This document shows positions 28,237 through 38,130 of a stretch of 64,000 nt of DNA, in pieces. Positions within the stretch are counted from its first letter, which is position 1, and each line of letters begins with the position of its first letter. The notes under the pieces were generated by a model that was given only the letters and a program-made list of their open reading frames with translations, did no database searches and was not told the DNA's origin. Origin of the DNA: Hyphomicrobiales bacterium (GTDB taxonomy: Bacteria > Pseudomonadota > Alphaproteobacteria > Parvibaculales > Parvibaculaceae); contig WGND01000003.1 of NCBI GenBank assembly GCA_016124805.1, positions 372,001 through 436,000 on the forward strand, in the 5' to 3' direction. The translations under genes were made by a program, and so were the position numbers.

Positions 28237-28617
28237 TCAAGCGGGCTTGTCGCGGGGCGTTTTTGCATAGGCGATGGCAAACATCACCATGATCAGGCCG
28301 TCAATCAGGCTGCCCAGAAAGACATTGCTCCATACCATGCGTCCATCGAGCCAGAGCAGCAGGCAGGTGGCAAAGAAGGTGAATTTGGCAAAGATGGCGA
28401 ATGGCATCAGCGGGCGGTAGCGGATGGGGTCGCGCGAGATCGTGAAATAGAAGAACTGGGCGGCAAAGGCGGTGCCAAAGAAGCCGTAGTAGAATTCCGG
28501 ATGGGTGATGGCGGGGGGCGTCATGGCATTGAACTGGGCTTCCATGAAGAAGCCGGGGAGAAGCACAATGATGCCGTAAATCGACGCGATCAGAAAAACA
28601 CGACGTGCAAAGAGCAT
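28237..28617 (-). CDS. Small integral membrane protein
   Basis: 126 residues, four helices (FLIASIYGIIVLLPGFFME; YYGFFGTAFAAQFFYFTI; FAIFAKFTFFATCLLLWL; LIDGLIMVMFAIAYAK) connected by short loops, ending in a basic tail. The pattern recalls small hypothetical membrane proteins of marine bacteria; no function is known to me. Convergent with the gene at 27808, 21 bp apart. Confidence 0.7.
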   Translation of the reverse strand: MLFARRVFLIASIYGIIVLLPGFFMEAQFNAMTPPAITHPEFYYGFFGTAFAAQFFYFTISRDPIRYRPLMPFAIFAKFTFFATCLLLWLDGRMVWSNVFLGSLIDGLIMVMFAIAYAKTPRDKPA

Positions 28618-28746
28618 GATGGTTTCACTCCCGTGAGGCCAGCCGTGATCGGCATGTTCGGCCTGTTGGAGCAGATTTTGGCGCAGCTGGTGGCCGGGTC
28701 AAGTGCGGCAATGAAAATTCAGCGCACTGGTGATGCTCTGTTCGGC

Positions 28747-28819
28747 TGTCATCCCGGCCTTGTGCCGGGATCCAGAGGGGCGCCGCCGGAATGGACCCCG
28801 GAATAAATCCGGGGTGACG
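28747..28819 (+). repeat. Dispersed palindromic repeat, family A
   Basis: TGTCATCCCGGC...GCCGGGATCCA, a spacer, then a second hairpin CCCCGGA...TCCGGGG ending in TGACG. The same module (GTCAT-CCCGG...CCGGG-ATGAC) recurs at 43289-43416, 47814-47888 and 56025-56104. Here it lies in the gap downstream of uvrB. Confidence 0.75.
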
Positions 28820-28832
28820 CATCAGGATGCCG

Positions 28833-31181
28833 TCACCGCTTCTTGCCGCGTGTCTTGTAGCCGCGCGTGCCGGGCTTACCTGTTGTCGAGCGGCCCTTGA
28901 CGGCCTTATAGGCATCGGCGACGGCGTCTTCGACCGCTGACTGGCGGGCGAAGGGATCGTCAGCCACGGCAAGCTCGGTCTGTTCCAGCCGCTTGATTTC
29001 ATCGCGCAGGCGGGCGGCCGTTTCAAATTCGAGATCGGCGGCCGCGTCTTTCATCTGGCGCTCAAGGTCCTCGATATGGGCACGCAGATTGTGGCCCACC
29101 AGCGCGCCGTCGCCCTCGATTTCGACGCGCACATGATCGCGCTCATAGATGCTTTCCATGATGTCGCCGATATTGGAGCGGATCGATTCCGGCGTGATGC
29201 CATGGGCCTCGTTATAGGCCTTCTGCTTGTCGCGGCGGCGATTGGTCTCGGCAATGGCGCGTTCCATGGAGCCGGTGATCTTGTCGGCATAAAGGATGAC
29301 GCGGCCATCGACGTTACGCGCGGCGCGACCAATGGTCTGCACCAGCGAGGTTTCGGAGCGCAGGAAGCCTTCCTTGTCGGCATCGAGAATGGCGACCAGC
29401 GCGCATTCGGGAATGTCGAGGCCTTCGCGCAGCAGGTTGATGCCGATCAACACATCGAAAGCGCCGAGCCGCAGATCGCGGATGATCTCGATGCGTTCCA
29501 GCGTGTCGATGTCGGAATGCATGTAGCGCACGCGGATGCCCTGCTCATGCATGTATTCGGTGAGGTCTTCGGCCATGCGCTTGGTCAGCGTCGTCACGAG
29601 CACGCGCTCGCCCTTGGCCGCGCAGAGCTTGCATTCGGCGATCAGGTCATCGACCTGCGTGGAAACCGGGCGGATGATGGTTGGCGGATCGATGAGGCCA
29701 GTCGGGCGAATGACCTGTTCGACGAAGACGCCGCCGGTCTGTTCCATTTCCCAGGGGCCGGGCGTCGCCGAGACGAAGACCGTCTGCGGCCGCATGGCGT
29801 TCCATTCCTCAAAGCGCATGGGGCGGTTGTCGACACAGGCGGGCAGGCGGAAGCCATATTCGGCCAGCGTTGATTTGCGCCGGTAGTCGCCGCGAAACAT
29901 GCCGCCGATCTGGGGCACGGTGACATGGCTTTCATCGGCGAATACGAGCGCATTGTCGGGCAGATATTCAAACAGCGTCGGCGGCGGTTCGCCGGGCTTG
30001 CGGCCCGTCAGATAGCGTGAATAGTTTTCAATGCCCGCGCAGCTGCCGGTTGCTTCCATCATCTCGATGTCGAATTGCGTGCGCTGTTCCAGCCGCTGGG
30101 CTTCGAGCAGCTTGCCGAGGCCTTTCAGTTCCTGCAGGCGTACCTGCAGGTCGCGCTTGATGTCTTCCATCGCCTGATTGAGCGTCGGGCGCGGCGTTAC
30201 GTGATGGCTGTTGGCATAGAGCTTGATCTCGTTGAGCTTGGTCGTCTTCTGGCCTGTCAGCGGGTCGAACTCGGCGATATCTTCAATTTCGTCTCCAAAA
30301 AGGGTGACGCGCCAGGCGCGGTCTTCATAATGCGCCGGGAAGATTTCGACCGTGTCGCCGCGCACGCGGAAGGCCCCGCGCGTGAAGGCGGCGTCATTGC
30401 GTTTGTATTGCAGGGCCACGAGATCGGCGATGAGTTGCTTGCGGTCCAGTCGCTCGCCGGTTTTTACCGTGAAGGTCATGGCAGTATAGGTTTCAACCGA
30501 GCCGATGCCATAGATGCAGGAGACCGATGCCACGATGATCACGTCATCGCGTTCGAGCACGGCGCGCGTGGCGGCGTGACGCATGCGGTCGATCTGCTCG
30601 TTGATCGAACTTTCCTTCTCGATATAGGTGTCGGTGCGCGGCACATAGGCTTCGGGCTGGTAATAGTCGTAATAGGAAACGAAATATTCCACCGCATTGT
30701 CGGGGAAGAAGTTCTTGAATTCGCCATAGAGCTGGGCGGCCAGCGTCTTGTTGGGCGCAAGGATGATCGCCGGGCGGCCGGTGCGCGCGATGACCTGCGC
30801 CATGGTGTAGGTCTTGCCCGAACCCGTGACACCGAGCAGCACCTGATCATTGTCGCCACGGTCAATGCCTTCCACCAGTTCGCGGATGGCCTCGGGCTGG
30901 TCGCCAGCGGGTTCATAGTCGGAGACCAGCTTGAACTTGCGCCCGCCTTCGGATTTTTCCGGCCGGTCCGGGCGATGGGGCGCAAAAAGCGGCCATGAGG
31001 CGGGGTCGCCATTCAGCGCGCCGGCCCAGGTGTCGCGGTCGGGCAGGGCGTTGGCGGGCACGAAATTGGCGCCTGGCGCCTCGGCAAAACCCTGCTCGCC
31101 GTTGCCCTCGGCATCGGGATAGGCGGGGGCCAGTGGCTTTTCAGAGCCACGGCCGAATGATTTGAAAGACTTGCGAGCCAT
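28833..31181 (-). CDS. uvrB: Excinuclease ABC subunit B
   Basis: Damage-verifying helicase of nucleotide excision repair. The helicase core begins at about residue 82 ([20 protein letters not shown]); Walker A is GVTGSGKT, the DEAD-like box DESH, and the C-terminal UVR domain is [24 protein letters not shown]. 782 residues, about 100 more than E. coli UvrB, because of an 81-residue N-terminal extension and a basic C-terminal tail, both common in alphaproteobacteria. No SOS box was seen upstream. Confidence 0.96.
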   Translation of the reverse strand: MARKSFKSFGRGSEKPLAPAYPDAEGNGEQGFAEAPGANFVPANALPDRDTWAGALNGDPASWPLFAPHRPDRPEKSEGGRKFKLVSDYEPAGDQPEAIRELVEGIDRGDNDQVLLGVTGSGKTYTMAQVIARTGRPAIILAPNKTLAAQLYGEFKNFFPDNAVEYFVSYYDYYQPEAYVPRTDTYIEKESSINEQIDRMRHAATRAVLERDDVIIVASVSCIYGIGSVETYTAMTFTVKTGERLDRKQLIADLVALQYKRNDAAFTRGAFRVRGDTVEIFPAHYEDRAWRVTLFGDEIEDIAEFDPLTGQKTTKLNEIKLYANSHHVTPRPTLNQAMEDIKRDLQVRLQELKGLGKLLEAQRLEQRTQFDIEMMEATGSCAGIENYSRYLTGRKPGEPPPTLFEYLPDNALVFADESHVTVPQIGGMFRGDYRRKSTLAEYGFRLPACVDNRPMRFEEWNAMRPQTVFVSATPGPWEMEQTGGVFVEQVIRPTGLIDPPTIIRPVSTQVDDLIAECKLCAAKGERVLVTTLTKRMAEDLTEYMHEQGIRVRYMHSDIDTLERIEIIRDLRLGAFDVLIGINLLREGLDIPECALVAILDADKEGFLRSETSLVQTIGRAARNVDGRVILYADKITGSMERAIAETNRRRDKQKAYNEAHGITPESIRSNIGDIMESIYERDHVRVEIEGDGALVGHNLRAHIEDLERQMKDAAADLEFETAARLRDEIKRLEQTELAVADDPFARQSAVEDAVADAYKAVKGRSTTGKPGTRGYKTRGKKR

Positions 31182-31237
31182 GTCAGCAATATGGCGCGCT
31201 TGGGGACCGATTAAAAGGTGCGCGCGCTGTTTTGCGG

Positions 31238-32149
31238 TCAGCTTTTGGCGGTGGGCTGGAAGGCGGGGATCTGGACGATGAGAATTGCAACCAGAATGAG
31301 GGCGGCTCCCGCCCAGCCGATGAGACCCATGGTTTCGCCAAGCAGGAGCGCTCCGAAAAGGGCGGCAAAAAGGGCTTCGGAGGAGAGCAGCACGGCGGCT
31401 TCGCTGGCATGGGTCACGCGCTGGGCCATGACCTGGAGGGTGAAGGCAAGGCCGCCTGAAATCGCCCCCACATAAAAGAGCTCGAATGCAGCATCGGTGA
31501 CGGCCTTGAGGCTCAGCGTTTCAAACATGAGGCCGAACAGGGTGCCAGCCAGTCCGGTGATCAGGAACTGGAAAAAGGCGACCGCCATGGGGCGGCCCGT
31601 GGAAGCAGCCAGCCGTCCCAGCAGCAGGACCTGCGCGGCCCAGAAGAAAGCCCCGCCCAGCGCCAGCATGTCGCCCCAGCTGCCCAGTCCGAGGCCCGCC
31701 GAGGGCGCCAGGGCGCTTTTGGCGCCTGCCGTGCTCAGCGCCCATGTGCCGCCCAGCGCCAGCAGGATGGCGATGCCGACAATCTGCGGGGGCCGTTCGC
31801 GGAAAAATATCCATCCCAGCAGCGGCACGATGAGGACATAGAGGCCCGTCAGAAAGCCGGCATTGGTGATGCTCGTGGCGGTCAGGGCGATCTGCTGCAG
31901 CACGCAGCCGATAAAAAAGACGGTGCCGATCAGCAGCATGGGCCGGATCATGCTTTTCTGGAGCGGCGTTGTCGCGTGGCGGCTTTCGATCCAGACAAAG
32001 GGCGCCACACAGGCCGCCGCGATCAGGAAACGCAGGCCGACAAACCAGATCGGCCCGAGGCTGTTCATGGCCGTGGTCTGGGCCACAAAGGCCGAGCCCC
32101 AGATGATGGCGGCGACAAGCAGGAGAAGATTGGCGGTGGGGCGCGTCAT
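31238..32149 (-). CDS. DMT-superfamily transporter (EamA domain)
   Basis: 303 residues, ten predicted helices as two EamA repeats; the first starts [24 protein letters not shown] and the second near [41 protein letters not shown]. Inner-membrane metabolite or drug exporter of unknown substrate. The ATG at 32149 fits the start of the first helix. Monocistronic; divergent from the next gene. Confidence 0.88.
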   Translation of the reverse strand: MTRPTANLLLLVAAIIWGSAFVAQTTAMNSLGPIWFVGLRFLIAAACVAPFVWIESRHATTPLQKSMIRPMLLIGTVFFIGCVLQQIALTATSITNAGFLTGLYVLIVPLLGWIFFRERPPQIVGIAILLALGGTWALSTAGAKSALAPSAGLGLGSWGDMLALGGAFFWAAQVLLLGRLAASTGRPMAVAFFQFLITGLAGTLFGLMFETLSLKAVTDAAFELFYVGAISGGLAFTLQVMAQRVTHASEAAVLLSSEALFAALFGALLLGETMGLIGWAGAALILVAILIVQIPAFQPTAKS

Positions 32150-32262
32150 GGCGGCGCAGACTAGCAGTTTAACCGCCTTTGCCAAGCTGCATCCCGCAGG
32201 GCTTTGCAAGCCGTGTCGCTTCTGCAAACATGCCGCCTGAATGGATGAGGGAAGCCGAACAG

Positions 32263-32721
32263 ATGTCAGTTGGGGAAGATAAGGCGCGCGCAACGAGTGC
32301 TCTGGTGGCGCGGGCGCATTGGAGCATCTATCTGCCCAGTCTCGCCGTCGCGCTTCTCTGGGGCCTGTTTTATCTCAAGGCCGCTTATGGCACGCCTCAT
32401 ATGCCCGCTATCGCAACGCTTTGTCTTGCGGTTGAAGCGGCTGGTGTGCCGCTGCTGCTGTTTCTTGCTTGGGGCCGCTCACGCAATCTCATGGCGCTCT
32501 GGTCTGCAGGCGATCTGGTGCTGCAGGGCGGTTTCCCGTTGCGCCGCGAATGGCGTCTGACACGCGACAGTCTGGCGGATTTGCATGTCAGTCGCGGTCC
32601 GTTGCAGCGGCTTGTCGGGGGCGGGGCGCTGCGTGCGACGCTCAAAAGCGGCAAGAAAATCACGCTCGCCGATCTCGACCGGGCAAAAGAAATCGCGGCG
32701 GTCTTTAATCAGGCGCCATAG
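32263..32721 (+). CDS. Membrane protein with PH-like domain
   Basis: 152 residues: two membrane helices (IYLPSLAVALLWGLFYLK; ATLCLAVEAAGVPLLLFLAWG) followed by a soluble segment GDLVLQGGFPLRREWRLTRDSLADLHVSRG...ATLKSGKKITLADLDRAKEI that resembles bacterial PH (bPH2) domains. The start 32263 was chosen over upstream ATGs because AGGGAAG lies at suitable distance. Its 3' end overlaps the convergent TetR gene by 13 bp. Function unknown. Confidence 0.65.
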   Translation: MSVGEDKARATSALVARAHWSIYLPSLAVALLWGLFYLKAAYGTPHMPAIATLCLAVEAAGVPLLLFLAWGRSRNLMALWSAGDLVLQGGFPLRREWRLTRDSLADLHVSRGPLQRLVGGGALRATLKSGKKITLADLDRAKEIAAVFNQAP

Positions 32722-33323
32722 GCTTTCAGGAAAACCTGGATCACCGCGTTGATTTTGTCGTCTACGTCGTCGGGCAATTTGAAGGATTGGTCAAACATGG
32801 CTGGCCAGACATAAAGCTCCTTGAGCATGCCACCCACAAAGCGCGCTGACAGATAGGTGTCATGCGGTATGAGCTGATCTCTCTTTATCAGTTCCTCAAG
32901 CACCCTTTCCAGTCGTGTGTAACGCTGATCGACACATTGCTTGAACATCTCTCGTGCCAGTTCCGGCTCACCGGGCACTTCGGCAATAACCATGCGCAGC
33001 AGGGAGTTCACATCGCCGTTGAACTGCGCATCCAGATAGCTATGGGCAAGCTCAAGCAAGGCTTCCGCCGTTGTCTTGCGGGACAGCTCCACAACAAGTT
33101 CGTCCCCCAACGGATTAAATGAATCCTGGACGACGCATTTGAAGAGCTCTTCCTTGGACTCAAAATGCTTGTAGAGCGTGGCCGTGGAAACATCCGCATC
33201 ATGTGCGATTTCGGCCATGGCAGCGTGGCTGAGACCATGAACTAAAAAATTCTTTCGTGCTGCTGCCAGAATTGACGCGCGCTTGGCCTCACTTACTGTG
33301 CGGCGATAAACTTCAAGACCCAA
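32709..33323 (-). CDS. TetR-family transcriptional regulator
   Basis: 204 residues. The helix-turn-helix is clear: SILAAARKNFLVHGLSHAAMAEIAHDADVSTATLYKHFESKEELF. The C-terminal part matches TetR_C-type ligand domains (VQDSFNPLGDELVVELS onward). The start is TTG 33323 with GGGAAG seven bases upstream; no in-frame ATG or GTG would preserve the first helix. Upstream repeats at 33358-33393 are likely its own operator. The sortase genes on the same strand are a possible target, but nothing proves it. Confidence 0.87.
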   Translation of the reverse strand: MGLEVYRRTVSEAKRASILAAARKNFLVHGLSHAAMAEIAHDADVSTATLYKHFESKEELFKCVVQDSFNPLGDELVVELSRKTTAEALLELAHSYLDAQFNGDVNSLLRMVIAEVPGEPELAREMFKQCVDQRYTRLERVLEELIKRDQLIPHDTYLSARFVGGMLKELYVWPAMFDQSFKLPDDVDDKINAVIQVFLKAYGA

Positions 33324-33357
33324 CTTTTTCTTCCCTAGCCGTTTGTATTCGAAATAG

Positions 33358-33393
33358 CCGTATTAGCTTACCCTTATACGAATGGTTATACGG
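33358..33393. promoter_or_regulatory. Operator-like repeats upstream of the TetR gene
   Basis: CGTAT (33359-33363) and ATACG (33376-33380) form an inverted repeat; TTATACG recurs directly at 33374-33380 and 33386-33392. On the minus strand a TTGACC hexamer lies at 33398-33403 with TATAAG-like sequence across the repeats, so a repressor bound here would block the TetR promoter. Autoregulation is inferred. Confidence 0.45.
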
Positions 33394-33430
33394 TTCGGGT
33401 CAAGTTGTTTTACAAATAAGAGACAAAGTA

Positions 33431-33462
33431 AAACTGACAGTTTATTCAACAACTTAAGTTGT
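33431..33462. other. Two short palindromes at the 3' end of the sortase gene
   Basis: AAACTG-A-CAGTTT (33431-33443) and the 14-bp perfect palindrome ACAACTTAAGTTGT (33449-33462), which contains the sortase stop. The first, followed by T's on the minus strand, could be a weak terminator for the sortase operon. Confidence 0.35.
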
Positions 33463-34101
33463 ATTCGGTTGTTTTTTGTACACCGATTCTGCTGTTGTAT
33501 TGAGTGAGTTAATTCTATGCCCCTCAACGATAAATCGCAGGGGGCCTCGGCTGATTTCGTCGAAGGGATAGCAGGTCACCAGCGCGATCCGATTGCCGGA
33601 AGTTGGGTCAATGCGGGATTGGTCGAAGCGCGAAATGCGCGTTTCGCTTACCTGATAGGTGTAAGTCTGCCTGTCAGATGTTGTGATGATAATTACATCG
33701 CCGATGGCGATATCTCTCAAGAATGAAAAATGCGTATCACGATGGGCGGCGATGACGGATGTGCCGCTCTCGCCGGGCAGGGGCGAACCCAAAACATGCC
33801 CCGGTGCGAAGGCCAGGGCCTCGCCGCTGGCATTTGAAAGCACAATTTCTGTGGCCCTGAGTCGCGGCACTTCAATTTTGGCCACCGGCCAGGCATCGGC
33901 CCAGGCCCATGCCTTGTGAGGTTTGCCGTCGATCAGGGTTTCGCTCCAGGCCCTGTCGAGCAGGTGAAAGGCGAGATGGGCTTTTGCTTCCATATAGAGG
34001 CCATGGCCAAGTTGCCACAGGCCGAAGCCGATCAGGCAGGCGATAACGACGGCCCCGCCACGGGCCGCCGTCTTTGCTGTTTTGCTGTGTGTTGCCGCCA
34101 T
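33454..34101 (-). CDS. Class GN sortase
   Basis: 215-residue membrane-anchored transpeptidase: N-terminal helix GGAVVIACLIGFGLWQL, then the sortase barrel with catalytic His (H120 in AAHRDTHFSF), Cys (C177 in VTCYPF) and Arg (R189 in GPLRFIVEGHR). It belongs to the Gram-negative group encoded next to a dedicated target protein. The ATG at 34101, 5 bp after the target gene's stop, was chosen over a start overlapping it. Expected substrate: the LPQTA protein just upstream. Confidence 0.9.
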   Translation of the reverse strand: MAATHSKTAKTAARGGAVVIACLIGFGLWQLGHGLYMEAKAHLAFHLLDRAWSETLIDGKPHKAWAWADAWPVAKIEVPRLRATEIVLSNASGEALAFAPGHVLGSPLPGESGTSVIAAHRDTHFSFLRDIAIGDVIIITTSDRQTYTYQVSETRISRFDQSRIDPTSGNRIALVTCYPFDEISRGPLRFIVEGHRINSLNTTAESVYKKQPNTT

Positions 34102-34106
34102 CTTGA

Positions 34107-36392
34107 TCAGGCCTGCGACTTGTCGATGCGGGCCATGCGGCAGAAACCGATCCACCAGAGCAGGTAAAGACCAAGTGCTGCGATCAAGGCCAGCAGGCCT
34201 TGCAGTATCAGCAGGGGCGCGTCGCTGGCCGTCTGGGGCAGCGGCATATTGGCTGCAGAGGCATCGGCCATAATTGGCGCGGCCACCATGGCCAGCATTG
34301 GGGCAGGAGCGCCCTGCATGGCACGCTTGGCCTGCGTCGGCATCACATTCTGTTCGCCGAAGACTTTTTCAAAATCCCAGCCCTCAGGCAGATTGACCGG
34401 CATGTCCTTGCTGACCAGTGGTGAGCCATCGGGGCGCGTGGGGGTGACATCGACGGCGACGAGACTTGTCAGACGGCTGACGAGATGATGATCAAGCGCC
34501 GTCTTCAAAATGGCCTGATCAATGCTGGTCTGGTTGCCACCAAGCAGGGCATCGGCTTCCAGCGACTGAATTTTCCGGCGCGCCCAGAGCTTGCCGATAC
34601 CGGGGCGCACGTCGCCTGCATCAAGGGTCATATGTACTTCCCAGGGTTTGCCTGCCTGCTCGCCTTTCAGGACGAGCGTCCCGGCGGCCTTCGGCATGCG
34701 GGCCGACACGATGATCGGTTCACCGGCATAGAGATCGGGAATGGGGTTGGGCCAGCTTTCGCTCTCCATGCCGTCGGGCCAGTTCGCCGTGATATTGGTC
34801 ATCACCGGGTGCCGCAGCTTGGCAAGCAATTCTTTCATGCGGCCGACAACCTGTTCGCTCTCACCAATATGGGTGAAGGTGCCGCGTCCGGCTTCGGCCG
34901 CCCGGCTCATGAAATAGGTGTTGGGCGCGGCACCGATGCCGACCGTGAAGAGGCGCGAGCGGCCAAGATGCTGCGTGATTTCGGCAAAGAGTTCTCGTTC
35001 ATTCGCGATCGCCCCGTCGGTAAGGAAAATGACCTGACGCACATGGCTGTCGTCATTGGGCCGCCGGTCAACTAGCGAGGCTTTGAGGGCGGGCAACATT
35101 TCCGTGCCGCCATCAGCGCTCAGCGACGACACGAAATGGCGCGCCGTGGCGATGTTCTCCTGATCTGCCCGCACCGCTTGCGGGAAAAGTACCGTCAGAC
35201 TGTCATCGAAACGGATGACGTTGAAGGTGTCGCCGGGCGTCAGGTCATCCAGTGCATAGAGCAGGCTTTCCTTGGCCTGATCCATCGACGTGCCGGCCAT
35301 GGAGCCTGAATTGTCGATGACGAAAACAGCTTCGCGCGGTTTGGCAGGCCCGAGATCCGCGACTTCGGGCGGGGTCAGCATGACGAGCACATAATCTTCA
35401 TTGCCGACATGTTCCCGGAAGAGGGCGGCGGACGGTGCCGTTGTTTTGGCAGTCTTCCAGACAAGCTCAAAATCCTTGTCGGCGGGCACTACTTCATCCG
35501 CCAGTGTCAGATGGGCCTTGTCCTTGCCATCGCGTGTCAGCTTGATCTTGTGATGGGGGCTTTCAATATCGCCGAGTGGAAATCCGGCATTGAGCGTGAC
35601 CTTGAGGGCGACGGGATTGACCTTGCCCATGTCGGGATGCAGGACCGGCGGCTGATCAAGCGTGTTGTCATCGGCGGGGGTCTCTTCGGGGGCGCGCAGC
35701 TCGCCCCAGCCGGAACCGGGTGCAAAATCGACCATCTGTGGCACGGCGCTTTGTGGTGTATAGCGCGGCGCGACGACCATCGGGAAGCGAAGCGAGAAGG
35801 TGTTCTTATCCTGCTTCACGGTCTGCTGATATTCGATCTGGATGACGATATTTTCGTTGGGCCCGATATTGGCAACGGAATTTGTGAAGACATTGGGGCG
35901 CTGCTGTTCGACGAGGCTCGCCTTCTTGCCGCTTGCCTTGGCTTCCTCATAGATCTGGCGCGCTTCCTTCTTCTCCTTGATCTGACCTTCAATGACACGG
36001 TCACCGATCATCATCTTCAGCGTATCGACGGCGGAATTGTCGGGCAGGGGAAAGACATATTTGCCTTCCACCCAGCCATCGCCGGGATTGATGAAGCGCT
36101 GCGTCACGCGGGTGCGCGCCATCGGGCCGGTGACATCGATCTCGACATCGGTGGCAAGCAGCGGGGCTGGCACATATTTGCCGGGCTCTTTTGATTTGAG
36201 CAGGAGGGCACCGCTTTCCACGTCGTTCAATCGCACAAGACCTGCGGGCGCGTCGCCTCGCGTGTCGGCCCGGGCAGGCGTTGAAAAATCAAAGGCGGTC
36301 AAAGCAAGCGTGGCATAGGCAACAAAAGATACAAAAAAACCTGCCAGCCGGTGCGGCGTGGCAGGTCGGGTCTGAGAAATGATCATTGTCAT
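34107..36392 (-). CDS. Marine proteobacterial sortase target protein (VIT and vWA domains)
   Basis: 761 residues. A signal-like hydrophobic segment is near 17-35; the VIT domain spans roughly 75-200 (ATDVEIDVTGPMARTRVTQRF); the von Willebrand A domain has MIDAS DNSGSMAG near 360 and GGTEMLPAL. The C-terminus is a sorting signal: LPQTA (718-722), a 23-residue hydrophobic helix and a basic tail. This architecture is the known target of the class GN sortase encoded 5 bp downstream. It resembles inter-alpha-trypsin inhibitor heavy chains. Anchored to the envelope; function unknown. Confidence 0.92.
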   Translation of the reverse strand: MTMIISQTRPATPHRLAGFFVSFVAYATLALTAFDFSTPARADTRGDAPAGLVRLNDVESGALLLKSKEPGKYVPAPLLATDVEIDVTGPMARTRVTQRFINPGDGWVEGKYVFPLPDNSAVDTLKMMIGDRVIEGQIKEKKEARQIYEEAKASGKKASLVEQQRPNVFTNSVANIGPNENIVIQIEYQQTVKQDKNTFSLRFPMVVAPRYTPQSAVPQMVDFAPGSGWGELRAPEETPADDNTLDQPPVLHPDMGKVNPVALKVTLNAGFPLGDIESPHHKIKLTRDGKDKAHLTLADEVVPADKDFELVWKTAKTTAPSAALFREHVGNEDYVLVMLTPPEVADLGPAKPREAVFVIDNSGSMAGTSMDQAKESLLYALDDLTPGDTFNVIRFDDSLTVLFPQAVRADQENIATARHFVSSLSADGGTEMLPALKASLVDRRPNDDSHVRQVIFLTDGAIANERELFAEITQHLGRSRLFTVGIGAAPNTYFMSRAAEAGRGTFTHIGESEQVVGRMKELLAKLRHPVMTNITANWPDGMESESWPNPIPDLYAGEPIIVSARMPKAAGTLVLKGEQAGKPWEVHMTLDAGDVRPGIGKLWARRKIQSLEADALLGGNQTSIDQAILKTALDHHLVSRLTSLVAVDVTPTRPDGSPLVSKDMPVNLPEGWDFEKVFGEQNVMPTQAKRAMQGAPAPMLAMVAAPIMADASAANMPLPQTASDAPLLILQGLLALIAALGLYLLWWIGFCRMARIDKSQA

Positions 36393-36521
36393 GGGAATTC
36401 CCCGGCTGGATGCGTCATGTCAAGCGATGACACAGTGTCGCGGGGAAATGGGGCGACAACCTTTTCAAAAAGGGTCAGAAGCAAAGCCATATCAAGGCCA
36501 TTTTGTGATCGTCCGGACGCC

Positions 36522-38024
36522 TCATATCCATTTCGGGATTTTCAGCGCCTCTGAGATGGTGGCGAGCTTCCTGGCAGCGCGTTTCATCTGGGGCTCGGCA
36601 ATGCCTGCATAGCCCATATGGAGGCCGGTCTGTGTCGGCGTGCCGATGAAATAGGTTGAAAGCGGTGTCACATGAATATTGGCAGCCTTGGCGGCGGCTG
36701 AGAGCGCACGGTCATCGGCGCCTTGCGCCATCACTGCCGCAAGCTGCAGGCCGCCTTCGCCCGGTGCGATCCGCAGCCAGGGTGCCAGATCGGCCTCAAT
36801 GGCGTTGCTCAGGCAGTCGCGGCGCTCGGCATAGCGTGTCCGCATCCGCCGGATATGGGCTGCAAAATGGCCCTCGGTGATGAAATCGGCGAGCGCTGCC
36901 TGCATCACGGCAGGCGGGGTCATGCCCGTGATCCGCAGCGCGTCGCTGAAAGCCTCGACCATGGCTTCCGGCACGATGAGATAGCCCACGCGCAAGGCCG
37001 GAAAGAGCGTTTTGGCGAAAGTGCCCATGTAAATGACACTGCCGCTGCGGTCGAGCCCTTGCATCGACGCGATGGGGCGGCCGGCAAAGCGGTATTCGGC
37101 ATCATAGTCGTCCTCAATAATGAGGCTGCCCTGCTGGCCGGCATAGTCCAGCAGGGCGAGACGCCGGGCAAGCGACAGCGTGCAGCCCATGGGGAACTGA
37201 TGGGATGGCGTTACATAGATGAGGCGCGGCGGCGGTGAGCGACCGATTACTGTTTCGAGCGTCAGGCCTTCAGCATCGACCGGCACCGGCAGAATGTCGG
37301 CGCCGGCCCCCAGAAGGGCTCCCCGGGCGCCGAGATAGCCGGGTTCTTCCAGCCAGACCCGGTCGCCGGGATCAATCAGCATACGGGCAGCCAGATCAAG
37401 CGCGGCCTGTGCGCCGCTTGTCACGATCACCTGTTCGGGTTTGCAGATCGTTCCGCGTGCTGCGCCCGTATAGTCGGCAATGGCCTCACGCAGGGCGGGC
37501 AGGCCCTGACCCAGCTCATAGCCCATCGTGCCGGGCCCGGGTGTGCGGGCATGACGGGCAAGAAGGCGGCTCCAGAGCAGGCTTGGAAATTCGTCGATGG
37601 CCGCCAGCCCGTGCTGGAAGGGTCGGGCCTGCGCACCCTGATAGCCGGGTGTGCCGCGTTTGAGCGAAGAAAGCGCCAGACCGCGTCGGGACAGCGTTTT
37701 GGCGGGCAGGCGCTGCCCGGTCGCGCCGCGTGGCTTGCCCACCTCCAGCAGATATTCGGGCAGGATTCTGGCCACATGGGTGCCCGCGCCGCGCGTCGTT
37801 TCCAGATAGCCTTCGGCGGTCAGCTGTTCATAGGCGGCGATCACCGTGTTGCGGGCAACCGACCATTCCGCCGCGAGATGGCGCGAGGAGGGCAGTTGCA
37901 GGCCGGGCCGCAGCCGTCCCTCGAGGATGGCCATGCGCAGCCCGTCATAAAGCTGGCGATAAAGCGGCTGGGGATCGGCATCATCCAGCGTGATGGTTCC
38001 AAGGGGCAGCGTGGCGCGGGGCAT
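36522..38024 (-). CDS. MocR/PdxR-type GntR regulator with aminotransferase domain
   Basis: 500 residues: N-terminal winged helix (LYRQLYDGLRMAILEGRLRPGLQLPSSRHLAAEW, 21-54) fused to a fold-type I aminotransferase domain. The PLP Lys is K338 in GTFAKTLFPALRVGY, with the PLP motifs IIEDDYDAEY and SGAQAALDLAARML. MocR proteins sense PLP or amino acids and often control divergent neighbours; a paiB-like gene is divergent here. Direct repeats in the 106-bp gap are a candidate binding site. Confidence 0.93.
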   Translation of the reverse strand: MPRATLPLGTITLDDADPQPLYRQLYDGLRMAILEGRLRPGLQLPSSRHLAAEWSVARNTVIAAYEQLTAEGYLETTRGAGTHVARILPEYLLEVGKPRGATGQRLPAKTLSRRGLALSSLKRGTPGYQGAQARPFQHGLAAIDEFPSLLWSRLLARHARTPGPGTMGYELGQGLPALREAIADYTGAARGTICKPEQVIVTSGAQAALDLAARMLIDPGDRVWLEEPGYLGARGALLGAGADILPVPVDAEGLTLETVIGRSPPPRLIYVTPSHQFPMGCTLSLARRLALLDYAGQQGSLIIEDDYDAEYRFAGRPIASMQGLDRSGSVIYMGTFAKTLFPALRVGYLIVPEAMVEAFSDALRITGMTPPAVMQAALADFITEGHFAAHIRRMRTRYAERRDCLSNAIEADLAPWLRIAPGEGGLQLAAVMAQGADDRALSAAAKAANIHVTPLSTYFIGTPTQTGLHMGYAGIAEPQMKRAARKLATISEALKIPKWI

Positions 38025-38026
38025 AA

Positions 38027-38060
38027 TTGGCTCTATTGTTTCCCGTATTTTGGTTCTTTT
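38027..38060. promoter_or_regulatory. Direct repeat, candidate MocR operator
   Basis: TTGG-CTCTATT at 38027 and TTGG-TTCTTTT at 38050, the same core repeated with a 23-bp period in the gap between the MocR gene and paiB. MocR/PdxR regulators typically bind direct repeats about two helix turns apart. Binding is inferred. Confidence 0.4.
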
Positions 38061-38130
38061 TCTGGGGCCATTCTAGGCGCAGTCTGTCAGCCTTGTCTCT
38101 GATGGATTTTTCAATTGAAGTTGCGCGCCC

